64,000 nt of DNA. Source: BD1-7 clade bacterium (GTDB lineage: Bacteria > Pseudomonadota > Gammaproteobacteria > Pseudomonadales > DT-91). Within the stretch, counting starts at the first letter, position 1; each line of letters begins with the position of its first letter. The position numbers and the translations under genes were made by a program. Of the stretch, positions 35,483 to 45,823 are shown in pieces. The notes beneath the pieces are model-generated. The model saw only the letters and a list, made by a program, of their open reading frames with translations, did no database searches and had not been told where the DNA came from. The stretch is from positions 126,251 through 190,250 of the forward strand of contig CACSIO010000061.1 in NCBI GenBank assembly GCA_902705865.1. Direction: 5' to 3'.

Positions 35483-36613
35483 TCAGTCGCCGAAGTCGGC
35501 GTCGCAAGATAGGTAAAAACCAAGATCAAATAATTCTTCAACAATAGCTGTTTGATCGTCGTTCAGGCCATCGAGTTCAACATAGTGGCTATCGGCGATT
35601 CCTTGAATGAATTCTAGGTGGTTTACCGTGATTTCACTGCAATAACCGTTGGCGAAAACCATCAGGTTGTCGTCTTTCACATAATAGGCCATCCGGCTTT
35701 CGGGATTCTTGCGCAGTACCTGAGTCATTTCGTCATCAGCTTCGAGATCGCCATATTTGGTTTGTGTCATCAAACCAGCAAAGCTCTCGGCGATGCGTTG
35801 ATCATCCAATAACTGTTCGGCAACAACCTGCTTAATACGGTTGATTGTTGCTTGTGTAATTTCGGTAGGGTGTCCGCCTTCAGCTTGTGCGCCCAGATCA
35901 TTGTCTTGGTAACGAATACTATCGGGCAGGCGGCTGGCAACATCGTCACACAAATTAGCGATGAGTTCTTCGAGGCTAGGTGCGCGAAATCCGATACTGA
36001 TGGTAATACAGTCGTCAGTTTCTGCCAGGCCCCAATGGGCTTTCCCCGGAGGCACGTATAGCACGTCGCCCGGCTCCAGAACAAATTCGTTTTCAGTCTC
36101 GAAGGATTCCAGAATCTGTACGTCCGGGTTATCAGCTAGTGGCGTATTGTCGTCGCAGTGTTGGCCAAGCTTCCATAGGCGTTTGCCTTGCGCTTGTAGC
36201 AGGAATACATCGTATTGATCAAAATGCGGGCCGACGCCTCCGCCAGTGGGTGCGAAGCTGATCATAATATCGTCGAGACGCCAATCCGGGATAAAACGAA
36301 ACAACGATTTCAGTTCTTCGATTTCTTCGACGTAGTGATCAACAGCCTGAACCAATAACGTCCATTGTTTACCTTCAAGTTGTTGGTAATCTTTGGCTTC
36401 GAATGGGCCGTGTAAAACATCATATTCGCCATCATCGTTAAGAAAAATAATGCGCGATTCAATAAACTCTTCAAGTGCCAAGCCGGCGAGTTCATCGGAT
36501 GAAATAGGTGAGGTAAAGTCAGCGATGGCTTCATTCAGCAGTAATGGCTGTTTTTGCCAGTGCTCTTTGAGAAATGAAGTCTCGTCGAAATTGTTTAAGC
36601 AAAAACCAGTCAT
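35483..36613 (-). CDS. roxA: Ribosomal protein uL16 arginine hydroxylase RoxA (YcfD)
   Basis: A 376-aa JmjC-type 2-oxoglutarate/Fe(II) oxygenase. GGGVGPHFDQYDVFLLQAQG carries the H-x-D iron ligands, and PPGKAHWGLAE the second His; KRLWKLG supplies the 2-oxoglutarate-binding basic residues. The C-terminal part is the dimerisation and winged-helix region of the RoxA/MINA family. It hydroxylates an Arg of ribosomal protein L16 in E. coli. Its location one gene from purB mirrors the E. coli ycfD-(phoQP)-purB order, without phoPQ here. Confidence 0.93.
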   Translation of the reverse strand: MTGFCLNNFDETSFLKEHWQKQPLLLNEAIADFTSPISSDELAGLALEEFIESRIIFLNDDGEYDVLHGPFEAKDYQQLEGKQWTLLVQAVDHYVEEIEELKSLFRFIPDWRLDDIMISFAPTGGGVGPHFDQYDVFLLQAQGKRLWKLGQHCDDNTPLADNPDVQILESFETENEFVLEPGDVLYVPPGKAHWGLAETDDCITISIGFRAPSLEELIANLCDDVASRLPDSIRYQDNDLGAQAEGGHPTEITQATINRIKQVVAEQLLDDQRIAESFAGLMTQTKYGDLEADDEMTQVLRKNPESRMAYYVKDDNLMVFANGYCSEITVNHLEFIQGIADSHYVELDGLNDDQTAIVEELFDLGFYLSCDADFGD

Positions 36614-36819
36614 GAGCGTACTCCAGCCATTTTCAGTGATGACAACCGTCTCGTAATGACATCATTAAAAAACAATTGTGCTTGGAAATTTTGCGTCAAA
36701 ACGCGCCTGAAAATGCGCTTTCTCGATGCTTTAGGGGCGTAAACCACCCCAGTAATTCCGTTGTCGAAGCGTTCGGCGCTCCAGTTTGGAACTACAGCAT
36801 AGCAGCACCTGACGGGGTT

Positions 36820-36847
36820 TCCCTGATGACGATCAAGCCATCAGGGA
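36820..36847. other. Inverted repeat between purB and roxA
   Basis: TCCCTGATG (36820-36828) and CATCAGGGA (36839-36847) form a 9-bp perfect stem with a 10-nt loop, 42 bp past the purB stop. There is no U-run. It may end or stabilise the purB transcript. Confidence 0.4.
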
Positions 36848-36889
36848 TTAACAATCTAACCGTGTCGTAACACGATCAGGTTAGCCGTA

Positions 36890-38278
<1,389 letters not shown>

Positions 38279-38397
38279 TCAGTTCAATAGCGTAAGTAAT
38301 TTCAGTGACACTTGGGGTCACTGTTTATCTTGGATTCTGTATGCAGTGCATACGCAATCATGTTTGATCAGGTTCATGTGCCTTTGCGTGCGGCCAT

Positions 38398-39069
38398 TTA
38401 ATCCTGAGGGTCATCATGGTGGCGATAGGGAGAGGTTTCATTCAATAATTCAGTGCTGACTACTTGAATCTCGCCCCGGCCAAGTACTAACTGCCATTTG
38501 GATCCACCGAGTTGGTGCCAAAGCATGGCAGAACGGAACGCCGCAAAAAGCAGGGTGCGAATTTTATCACTGACTGCGGGGTTGGTTAAGTGCTGCATGT
38601 TGCCAGTAACCTGGATACGGAATTTCATCTTGCTGAGGGTATCCTGGTATAAACCGGATAAGCTCTTGGTAATGTCACCGGTGTCGTCGGTAAAATGCAC
38701 TTTTTTGTAGTGCATATGTTCCAGGCGAGAACGAACGACTTGCATCATTTCTTTGTTTTTACGGGCTTGCCGGTAGAGGGCAATGATGCTCAGTACGTAT
38801 TTTGCTAGGTCATTAAAATTGTTCGGATTATTTTTGCCGCTGATTTCTGCCAGTTGTTCGAGGCCAACTTGCACATTAACCAGGTGGCCGCCATATACAT
38901 CCAGTGTTGATGCTGGATTGAGAGCAAATAGACTCTCTAGGCTGGCTAGGTACGCGCCTTCGTCACACTTACCTTCGTTTGCCAGATCAATGACCAATTT
39001 GCAGGCTTGGAAAATGCCGGCAAGTGCCAGCGTACGATCTTGGGTACGTTGTTCTCTTTGCTCGCTCAA
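38398..39069 (-). CDS. hflD: High-frequency lysogenisation protein HflD homologue
   Basis: A 223-aa all-helical protein, matching HflD (YcfC) by its TLALAGIFQACKLV start, the SLFALNPASTLDVYGG block and the DKIRTLLFAAFRSAMLW helix near the end. In E. coli it is a membrane-associated protein that affects lambda lysogeny through CII; its housekeeping role is unclear. The start is TTG at 39069, 3 bp after the mnmA stop, with AGGAT overlapping the mnmA end. The gene order with mnmA and purB is the standard gammaproteobacterial one. Confidence 0.92.
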   Translation of the reverse strand: MSEQREQRTQDRTLALAGIFQACKLVIDLANEGKCDEGAYLASLESLFALNPASTLDVYGGHLVNVQVGLEQLAEISGKNNPNNFNDLAKYVLSIIALYRQARKNKEMMQVVRSRLEHMHYKKVHFTDDTGDITKSLSGLYQDTLSKMKFRIQVTGNMQHLTNPAVSDKIRTLLFAAFRSAMLWHQLGGSKWQLVLGRGEIQVVSTELLNETSPYRHHDDPQD

Positions 39070-39072
39070 GGA

Positions 39073-40221
39073 TTATCCTGCCGCTTGTTCCTGGGAGAGG
39101 GTGTTGGTACCAGCGTTTCTGTCGAAGCGCTTTTCGATCACGCCACCACCAAGACAAATATCGCCGTCATAAAACACGACAGATTGCCCGGGTGTTACCG
39201 CTCGTTGAGGTTGATCGAATTGAACAATCCAGCCGTTGTTATCGGCGTTCGCGATAAGCTCGCAGGCTTGATCCGCTTGACGATAGCGTGTTTTGGCCAT
39301 TAACCGCGTGTTGTGCGGTGGTTGCCCGGCTACCCAATCGACGTTACGAATGCTGAGCGCATTCGTAAACAGCTGAGGATGCTGGTTACCTTGGCCAACG
39401 ACGAGCTGATTATTGACAAGGTCTTTGTCGACCACATACCAAGGTTCTTCGGAATGATTTTGCAAGCCACCGATGCCTAAGCCCTGGCGTTGCCCCAAAG
39501 TATGGAACATCAAACCACTGTGACGACCGATTACTTCGCCTTCACTGCTGACGATATCGCCGGGTTGGGCAGGAATGTACTGTTCGAGAAAGTCTTTAAA
39601 ACGACGTTCGCCGATAAAACAGATGCCCGTGCTGTCTTTTTTGTCCGCAGTGATTAGATCATTTTCTTCCGCGATACGGCGCACTTCCGGCTTCTCAATT
39701 TCGCCGACCGGAAATAGGGTCTTGGCGATCTGTTCGCCTGCAACGGCGTGCAGGAAGTAACTCTGATCTTTGTTGCCGTCCAGCCCTTTGAGAAGTTCAG
39801 CCAAGCCATTGTCGGTGTCGCGCTTGCGCACGTAATGACCGGTTGCGATGTAATCTGCACCGAGGTGCACGGCATATTCCAGAAACGCTTTAAATTTGAT
39901 TTCCTTGTTACACAGGATGTCCGGATTCGGTGTTCTGCCAGCTTTATATTCGGTTAAGAAGTGCTCAAAGACGTTATCCCAGTATTCGGCGGCAAAATTC
40001 GCGGTATGCAGTTTAATGCCGATTTTATCCGCAACGGCTTGCGCATCAGCAAGATCATCTTTCGCGGTGCAGTATTCAGTACCGTCGTCTTCATCCCAGT
40101 TTTTCATGAAGAGACCTTCAACCTGGTATCCCTGTTGTTTCAATAGCAGGGCAGATACAGAAGAATCGACGCCGCCGGACATGCCGACAACAACAGTTTT
40201 GGTTGCATTACTCATGGTCAT
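39073..40221 (-). CDS. mnmA: tRNA-specific 2-thiouridylase MnmA
   Basis: A 382-aa enzyme for s2U34 in tRNA Lys, Glu and Gln. [15 protein letters not shown] is the PP-loop, [12 protein letters not shown] holds the first catalytic Cys and [13 protein letters not shown] the second; the C-terminal barrel includes GQSVVFYDG. The start ATG (40221) overlaps the nudJ stop by 14 bp; a second in-frame ATG is two codons later. Full length, standard motifs. Confidence 0.97.
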   Translation of the reverse strand: MTMSNATKTVVVGMSGGVDSSVSALLLKQQGYQVEGLFMKNWDEDDGTEYCTAKDDLADAQAVADKIGIKLHTANFAAEYWDNVFEHFLTEYKAGRTPNPDILCNKEIKFKAFLEYAVHLGADYIATGHYVRKRDTDNGLAELLKGLDGNKDQSYFLHAVAGEQIAKTLFPVGEIEKPEVRRIAEENDLITADKKDSTGICFIGERRFKDFLEQYIPAQPGDIVSSEGEVIGRHSGLMFHTLGQRQGLGIGGLQNHSEEPWYVVDKDLVNNQLVVGQGNQHPQLFTNALSIRNVDWVAGQPPHNTRLMAKTRYRQADQACELIANADNNGWIVQFDQPQRAVTPGQSVVFYDGDICLGGGVIEKRFDRNAGTNTLSQEQAAG

Positions 40222-40651
40222 TAATCAAGGTCAGGGGGTAGCGGTTGCCCGCTAAGTAATCGTCAATGTTCTTTAAAACCAGTGGACTGCGAAGTTTATC
40301 TGGTTGCGCTTTCAGCTCGTCATACGTTAACCAAACAGCCTGTTGAATGCCGTCATCGAGTGTGGCATTTGGATCGTGGCTGACGGTGTCTGCGATGTAT
40401 GCATGGCGATAATAAATGGTGCCATTGGGCGCGGTATATCGATATACGCCCAGTACGTGTGTGAGTTTGACCGTCCAGCCAGATTCTTCCTGCGTTTCAC
40501 GGATTGCGGCCTGCTCCAGTGTTTCACCGGGTTCAAGATGCCCGGCAGGTTGGTTAAATACCAACTTACCGTTTTTCTCTTCTTCAACGAGTAAAAATTT
40601 ATCATCTTTGCAGATGATGGATGCAACGGTGATATGTGGAGGCCAACTCAT
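40208..40651 (-). CDS. nudJ: Nudix phosphatase NudJ
   Basis: A 147-aa Nudix hydrolase. The Nudix box is [20 protein letters not shown], matching Gx5Ex7REUxEExGU. In E. coli NudJ acts on HMP-pyrophosphate and nucleoside di/triphosphates. The [21 protein letters not shown] start is characteristic. First gene of the operon with mnmA, hflD and purB, expressed from the promoter at 40678-40706. Confidence 0.92.
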   Translation of the reverse strand: MSWPPHITVASIICKDDKFLLVEEEKNGKLVFNQPAGHLEPGETLEQAAIRETQEESGWTVKLTHVLGVYRYTAPNGTIYYRHAYIADTVSHDPNATLDDGIQQAVWLTYDELKAQPDKLRSPLVLKNIDDYLAGNRYPLTLINDHE

Positions 40652-40677
40652 AGATAGACTCTTTTCGCAATCGGCGA

Positions 40678-40706
40678 ATTATACGGCCCGCAAGCGTTTG
40701 ACGCAA
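40678..40706 (-). promoter_or_regulatory. Sigma-70-type promoter of nudJ-mnmA-hflD-purB
   Basis: On the minus strand, TATAAT (40683-40678) lies 17 bp from TTGCGT (40706-40701). Transcription would begin near 40671, about 20 nt before the nudJ ATG. Confidence 0.55.
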
Positions 40707-40928
40707 TTTTGGCGACTAAAGTTAGTGCTTTAATGGGCGCTGTCGGCTGGGTATTTGGTGTAAAAACGTACCTTTGCTGCTTCCAGACGATCGGTTTAGG
40801 TGTGTATGGCGCAACTCTCTGAGCGCGACTATTTTTAAAACACTCTGATGTTTTAGCGATTCAGACGATTCTGACACTCACCTTTTTCGCGGTTCTTCAC
40901 GGCAGTAGCCGCTGCGAGATTTGCAATT

Positions 40929-42248
40929 ATGGATGGACGCCAACTCACCAGTAAGGCCCGATTTCTCTTGTTTCTGGCCGTCAGCGGTTTCTTTATCGCC
41001 GTTTTTTTTAACATGTATCTGGCCAATCAACTGCATGACCATGACTATGGTGATTTCAAAGTCGCTGAAGCATTTTTTAATCTCGGCGCCATGATTGCTA
41101 TGTTAGGTGGGGGCGGCGCTGCAATTCGGTTTTTGGGAAAGCCAATGGCGGAAGGGAAGTCCGATGTCATCTGGGAATTCGTGCGGACCTTTACGCTATT
41201 GATTTTGCTTTGTTCAAGCTTCTTGGCGCTGTTGATTTGGCTGGGCAGCCTAATGCATTGGCATTTTATGGAAGCAGAACTACATCCGTTGATGGTGATG
41301 GCTTTTAGTATTCCGTTTGGTGCGTTGACGCTATTGTTATCGGGAGTGTTGCAAACGGCTAAGCGATCCGACCTCGCGTATTTGCCTTGGATGTTATTGT
41401 TTCCGACCCTGCAATTTGGTTTTTGTGTATTCCTGCAGGAATACCTAAATGCGTTGACGGAATTTACTGCAGTATTGGCAACGATGTCGGCAGCACTGGG
41501 CGTTGCTGTGCTGCAAGTGTTCTTTGTATTTCGGCTACGCCTGATGCGTGTGCAACGTGCGCCACATTCTCGTCAAACGAAGGTTTGGTTGGTGGTGGCG
41601 CTGCCAATGATGTTTATATCTGCATTGCAGATCGCGATCAGTCAGGTCGATATCTACATGCTAGAGATTTTAGGCAATGAGACTCAGGTTGGGCATTTTG
41701 CCGCAGCGGTAACTACCGTTAATTTCTATTACTTATTGAAAATGGCCGTGGCCCGAGCTTGTATACCGTATATGTTAGAGGCTTGGAGTCTCGGGCGTGA
41801 GGCGACAGTTTTTCTGAATCGGCGCGGTTTTCAGCAGCTGATTAGTTTTTCAACCGTGTTGGCCATTATTTGTATCGTCATGGGCGAGGAGATCTTATTG
41901 CTCTATGGCGATGGGCATGATGCAGCATTTACAGCATTGATGATTTTATTGGTTGGCTACGTGCCATTCACCGTTTTAGGTATGTCGGCGGATTGGCTGA
42001 AATACGTCGGCCATGAACGATTTGTGATGGTGTCGTTAGCGTTGTGTATCTTAACCAATGTTTGTTTGAATATCGTTTTTATTCCGGCGTTTGGTATGAA
42101 TGGCGCGGCACTGGCGACGGCGATCAGTATGGTGGGTTACACGATTGTGCTGACATTGAAGCAACGGCAGATACTGGGGATATACCCGTGGAGCGAATCG
42201 ATGCCCGTGTCAATTACGCGTTGGTTGCCGTTGCAGCGTCGTAGTTAA
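40929..42248 (+). CDS. Polysaccharide flippase-like protein (MATE/Wzx superfamily)
   Basis: A 439-aa multipass membrane protein with about 12 hydrophobic segments and the MOP-superfamily polysaccharide-transporter layout (opening LFLAVSGFFIAVFFNMYLAN; a central MEILGNETQVGHFAAA-like loop reading MLEILGNETQVGHF). LPS/teichuronic-type flippases move undecaprenyl-linked sugars across the inner membrane. No glycosyltransferase or polymerase is adjacent; the nearest glycan locus is 30 kb away. It lies between nudJ and the DUF4823 gene, so the substrate and partner genes are unknown. Confidence 0.85.
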   Translation: MDGRQLTSKARFLLFLAVSGFFIAVFFNMYLANQLHDHDYGDFKVAEAFFNLGAMIAMLGGGGAAIRFLGKPMAEGKSDVIWEFVRTFTLLILLCSSFLALLIWLGSLMHWHFMEAELHPLMVMAFSIPFGALTLLLSGVLQTAKRSDLAYLPWMLLFPTLQFGFCVFLQEYLNALTEFTAVLATMSAALGVAVLQVFFVFRLRLMRVQRAPHSRQTKVWLVVALPMMFISALQIAISQVDIYMLEILGNETQVGHFAAAVTTVNFYYLLKMAVARACIPYMLEAWSLGREATVFLNRRGFQQLISFSTVLAIICIVMGEEILLLYGDGHDAAFTALMILLVGYVPFTVLGMSADWLKYVGHERFVMVSLALCILTNVCLNIVFIPAFGMNGAALATAISMVGYTIVLTLKQRQILGIYPWSESMPVSITRWLPLQRRS

Positions 42249-42254
42249 CCCAAT

Positions 42255-42803
42255 TCATCTGTAGAGTTTACTGACGTAAACCGCTGACGGGGTTTCTAAC
42301 AACTCATGAGGCTTATGATTGTTAAAGGGTGAGGTGATAAGGGGAAATACACTCGAGAACTTGCCATAAAAGATGCCGTTTGAAATTTTCTCACCCGTTA
42401 GAACATCGTAGGTTGTTACCATGATCTTGACGCGGTCGGGGCTGGTTGACCACTCGAAGATTCGATTTTCCCAATTAACTACCTCCGGTACCACGAGATA
42501 GCGGTAGTGTTTTCCAGAAAGGTATTCCATACATCCTGTGGATTCACAATTGGCTGCGATATCAACGCGTGGGCTAAATTGCAGAAACGCTTTGCGCAGC
42601 ATCTCTGCGGTCACTAAACCGGAATCTTCGTATACAATATCTTTAAACTGGCCATCGGCTGGAATGGTAATCAGAACACCGTGATTCCGCACGAGTGGCG
42701 ATGATAGTGCCTGTGTATCAGCGTATTTATAAATAGTCGAAGAGCAGCCCGATAACATCAGCAGGGCTATGACGGTAATGAGTTTGTTGGATAGTGTTTG
42801 CAT
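42255..42803 (-). CDS. DUF4823-family lipoprotein
   Basis: A 182-aa predicted lipoprotein: short N-terminal hydrophobic helix, lipobox LSGC (Cys20), then a single soluble domain with two cysteines (CESTGC) that may form a disulfide. SPLVRNHGVLITIPADG and RYLVVPEVVNWENR are the DUF4823 features I recognise. Function unknown; probably an envelope protein. Reads toward the flippase gene (6 bp between stops) and follows the TetR gene on the same strand. Confidence 0.75.
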   Translation of the reverse strand: MQTLSNKLITVIALLMLSGCSSTIYKYADTQALSSPLVRNHGVLITIPADGQFKDIVYEDSGLVTAEMLRKAFLQFSPRVDIAANCESTGCMEYLSGKHYRYLVVPEVVNWENRIFEWSTSPDRVKIMVTTYDVLTGEKISNGIFYGKFSSVFPLITSPFNNHKPHELLETPSAVYVSKLYR

Positions 42804-42827
42804 CGTAGGGATCTTGAAAAGGGCGTT

Positions 42828-43493
42828 TTAGCGATTAACGCTCGTGTTTTTAGGTGTCAGCAATATCACTGAGGCAATGTGTTCTTTCAGATCATTAATG
42901 CGCTGTTGCGCCGGGTAATTTTGATCATTCACCCAGCTCATGATGATACCAACCAACGCGTTTACTGTTAGATCTGCAATCATATGTGGATCCAGATGAT
43001 CACGAGTATCCTCGTTAGCTAAGCACGCTTCGAAAAAATCCAGTGCTGCTTTGTGAAACGATTGAAGTAGCGCAGTATTAGCGGATATACGTAAGGTAAG
43101 ATTCTGGATCAACTGAATAAACACTTGGATACTTTCGCCCTGATACAACTCCATTGGTTTTCCAACGTTGCCAAACGCGGCATCTAATCGATCTGCCGTA
43201 CCTTCGAATAACTGGGTCGCATCGCTGAACGAATCAATCGTGCCAGCGTACAGTACTGAATGACTTACTTCATCAAGTAGTGCTTCTTTACTGGCGAAAT
43301 AACTGTAGAGCGTACGACGAGCCACCTGTGCCTGGTCGCAAATATCTTTGATAGTGATTTCTTGGAAGTGTTTCTGCCCCATCATTTGCAAGCATGATTC
43401 GATAATACGCTGGCGGATTTCAACCTTACGTTCCTCGCGGCGAGAACCTTTGTCGGGTTTTGAATCAGAAGTGGCAGTGTGTTGTGTGTTCAT
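42828..43493 (-). CDS. TetR/AcrR family transcriptional regulator
   Basis: A 221-aa regulator. The N-terminal helix-turn-helix reads ITIKDICDQAQVARRTLYSY followed by FASKEALLDEV, and the C-terminal ligand domain is all-helical. The frame opens at 43535, but the ATG at 43493 fits better because it lies just upstream of the conserved basic helix and removes a Pro/Leu-rich segment. It is divergent from the aldehyde dehydrogenase gene, so it probably represses that gene and its SRPBCC neighbour; the effector may be an aldehyde or fatty acid. Confidence 0.9.
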   Translation of the reverse strand: MNTQHTATSDSKPDKGSRREERKVEIRQRIIESCLQMMGQKHFQEITIKDICDQAQVARRTLYSYFASKEALLDEVSHSVLYAGTIDSFSDATQLFEGTADRLDAAFGNVGKPMELYQGESIQVFIQLIQNLTLRISANTALLQSFHKAALDFFEACLANEDTRDHLDPHMIADLTVNALVGIIMSWVNDQNYPAQQRINDLKEHIASVILLTPKNTSVNR

Positions 43494-43564
43494 GGCAGAG
43501 CATTGTAAAGGGACGGGCGGTATGCGCAACGGCAAACCATGAATGATTTTTAAGAAAAAATAGT

Positions 43565-43617
43565 AGACTAACGGTCTCTTTTTGAATTAGTTTAAATGTA
43601 GACCCAAAGTATACTTT
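43565..43617 (+). promoter_or_regulatory. Regulatory region between TetR and aldehyde dehydrogenase genes
   Basis: AGAC-TAACG-GTCT (43565-43577) is a short inverted repeat of operator size, and AAAGTATACTTT (43606-43617) is a perfect 12-bp palindrome containing TATACT, a good -10 for the dehydrogenase gene at 43645. A repressor binding either repeat would cover the promoter. A good -35 is not seen. Confidence 0.45.
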
Positions 43618-43644
43618 TATCATATTTAGGAATCAGCATTTTTC

Positions 43645-45186
43645 ATGGCTATCGTTACTCAACATACCGCAGAAGGCAGCACGCAATCTGTTCTTCAATT
43701 GCACAACCCGGCCGATCATAGTTTTTTGTATGAATTACCTGTCGCTACGCCTGCAGATGTAGAAGAAGCCGTTGCTAAAGCACGTGAAGCCCAAAAAAAT
43801 TGGGGTGCTTTGACCGTTGAGAACCGTGTTAGCTATTTACTGCGCTTGCGTGATGTCATCATGGAGAGCCGTGATGAGATTGTGCAAACGGTTATCGGTG
43901 AAACCGGCAAGCCGCTGCAAGATGCATTTGTTTTTGAAGTGCTGGCCGTGTGCGATTTTATTACGTTCTACACCAAACAAGCCCGAAAGTTACTCAAGAC
44001 CAAGCGCCGTAAGGTACCTGGGCTGTTGAAGTTCACCAAAAAAGTTGAAGTTGTCTACAAACCTTTAGGTGTTGTCGGGGTAATCTCGCCCTGGAACGGC
44101 CCATTTGTACTAACAGCAAATCCGGTTATACAGGCGCTACTCGCCGGTAATACCGTGGTAGCAAAGGGTTCTGAAATTACGCCACGTTCTGCAGGTATTT
44201 TGCAGGATTTATGCGAGCGTGCCGGGTTCCCTGAAGGCGTTTGTCAGGTGCTTGTTGGCGACGGTATGACCGGAGCGGCACTAACGTCTGCGGATGTCGA
44301 TAAAATTTGTTTCACCGGATCAGTGGCCACCGGCAAAAAAGTGGCAACCAATTGCATTGAAAAGCTGATTCCATATACCTTGGAGCTCGGCGGTAAAGAC
44401 GCCATGATCGTATGTGCAGATGCAGATCTTGATGATGCTGCGCACGGCGCGGTATGGGGTAGTTGTGTCAATACCGGGCATTATTGTTGCGGAACTGAAC
44501 GTATCTATGTTGAAGCTGCCATCTACGATGCGTTTGTAAGCAAATGTGTTGCGTTGGCTAAATCCCTGAATCAGGGGCAGAAGCATGGTTTCAAGGAAGA
44601 TCTTGGCGCAGTATTTTGGGATCGCCAGATGACCATTATCGAATCTCACGTGGCTGATGCGATCGAACGTGGTGCGGTTGCCAACACCGGCGGCGAACGT
44701 TTGGCTGATCGTGATGGGTTGTACTTTCCGGCAACCGTTATGACAAACGTGGATGAATCCTGTGATCTAATCCAGAAAGAAACCTTCGGGCCGATCTTGC
44801 CAATCATTAAGGTAGAGAATATCGATGAGGCGATCGCTAAGGCTAACGACTCCTGTTATGGCTTGCACGGCAATGTATGGACCAAAGATATCCAAAAGGG
44901 CCGCAACATTGCTGCACGTATGGAAACCGGTTCGGTATCTGTTAATGACATCAGTATGATATTTGGTGTACCTTCAGCACCGTTTGGTGGGGTTAAGGAA
45001 TCCGGTTTTGGTCATAGTGGTGGTGATGAGGGATTGCGATCCTTCTGTCATGCTCAACCGATTCTCTTTGGGCGTTACGGTGGTCATGATGTTGGCTATC
45101 CGTATGATGAAAAAAGCTATAAACGTCTTAACAAGGTGCTCGATTTCACTTATAAAAACCCCGTGGGTAAATTTTTCTTCGGCTGA
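43645..45186 (+). CDS. NAD(P)-dependent aldehyde dehydrogenase
   Basis: A 513-aa ALDH-fold enzyme. Asn151 (SPWNGPF), Glu247 (ELGGKDAMIV) and Cys281 (GHYCCGTERIYVE) are the catalytic residues; the usual Gln of the Cys motif (GQxC) is His here (GHYC), and the Lys/Pro loop reads VAKGSE, not VLKPSE. The C-terminal 35 residues are Lys/Tyr-rich and extend past the core. Substrate not deducible; the partner SRPBCC gene suggests a hydrophobic ligand. Start ATG has AGGA about 10 bp upstream. Confidence 0.9.
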   Translation: MAIVTQHTAEGSTQSVLQLHNPADHSFLYELPVATPADVEEAVAKAREAQKNWGALTVENRVSYLLRLRDVIMESRDEIVQTVIGETGKPLQDAFVFEVLAVCDFITFYTKQARKLLKTKRRKVPGLLKFTKKVEVVYKPLGVVGVISPWNGPFVLTANPVIQALLAGNTVVAKGSEITPRSAGILQDLCERAGFPEGVCQVLVGDGMTGAALTSADVDKICFTGSVATGKKVATNCIEKLIPYTLELGGKDAMIVCADADLDDAAHGAVWGSCVNTGHYCCGTERIYVEAAIYDAFVSKCVALAKSLNQGQKHGFKEDLGAVFWDRQMTIIESHVADAIERGAVANTGGERLADRDGLYFPATVMTNVDESCDLIQKETFGPILPIIKVENIDEAIAKANDSCYGLHGNVWTKDIQKGRNIAARMETGSVSVNDISMIFGVPSAPFGGVKESGFGHSGGDEGLRSFCHAQPILFGRYGGHDVGYPYDEKSYKRLNKVLDFTYKNPVGKFFFG

Positions 45187-45246
45187 TGCTGCCGTTTCAG
45201 ATGCTCGGAATGTGAATTCTGGGCCACGAGTTTCAGGAAAGTAATA

Positions 45247-45738
45247 ATGCACAAGTGTATAGAAGTGGATATGTCGTACTTTGAGACGGCCAAAAATCGT
45301 TATCAGGCGGTCGTTGAAGTGGATGCAACGCCCGAGCAGGTGTTCGCCTGTTTTGAGGATGCTGAAGCTTGGCCGAAGTGGGCGCCACCAATCACCAATG
45401 TTGAATGGACGTCTCCCAAACCTTTCGGGCTGGGCACTACCCGCACCGTTTCAATGATTGCAGGCCTTGTGGGTGATGAGGTGTTTATCGACTGGGATTA
45501 CCCGAAACGCATGGCATTTTGTTTTACACATAGTTCTCAAAGCTTGGTAGAAAGTTTTGGCGAAGATTATGTGGTTACTCCGTTGCCGAACGGTAAAACC
45601 CAAGTTGTTTGGACAATGGCGATGACGGCGAAAGGATTTGGTAACGTCACAATGACATTGTTTGGGCCGTTTATGCGAATGGGTAACCAATGGATGTTTA
45701 ATCGTTTCAAAAAACACCTTGAAGCAAATTACACCTGA
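45247..45738 (+). CDS. SRPBCC (START-like) family protein
   Basis: A 163-aa helix-grip protein: VEVDATPEQVFACFEDAEAWPKWAPPITNVEW is split here into the recognisable pieces DATPEQVFACFEDAEAWPKW and the C-terminal amphipathic helix FNRFKKHLE. The fold binds hydrophobic small molecules or acts on polyketide-like ligands. AGGA precedes the ATG at 45247; a second ATG at 45271 is possible. It is 60 bp after the aldehyde dehydrogenase and probably co-transcribed with it. Confidence 0.85.
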   Translation: MHKCIEVDMSYFETAKNRYQAVVEVDATPEQVFACFEDAEAWPKWAPPITNVEWTSPKPFGLGTTRTVSMIAGLVGDEVFIDWDYPKRMAFCFTHSSQSLVESFGEDYVVTPLPNGKTQVVWTMAMTAKGFGNVTMTLFGPFMRMGNQWMFNRFKKHLEANYT

Positions 45739-45792
45739 TTGATCAATCTTCTACTGAAGAGTAGTGACTGAAATCGTTGCCACCATCTTTGA

Positions 45793-45811
45793 TGATCACG
45801 CGATGTGATCA
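45793..45811. other. Inverted repeat between SRPBCC and rluE
   Basis: TGATCAC-GCGAT-GTGATCA, a perfect 7-bp stem with a 5-nt loop, in the 85-bp gap between two convergent genes. It could help end transcription on either strand, but no U-run follows. Confidence 0.4.
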
Positions 45812-45823
45812 GTGCATTCGTGG

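Noticed and set aside
38783..39172. 129-codon plus-strand frame opposite hflD/mnmA
   Set aside because: Shadow of two conserved genes in a well-known operon.
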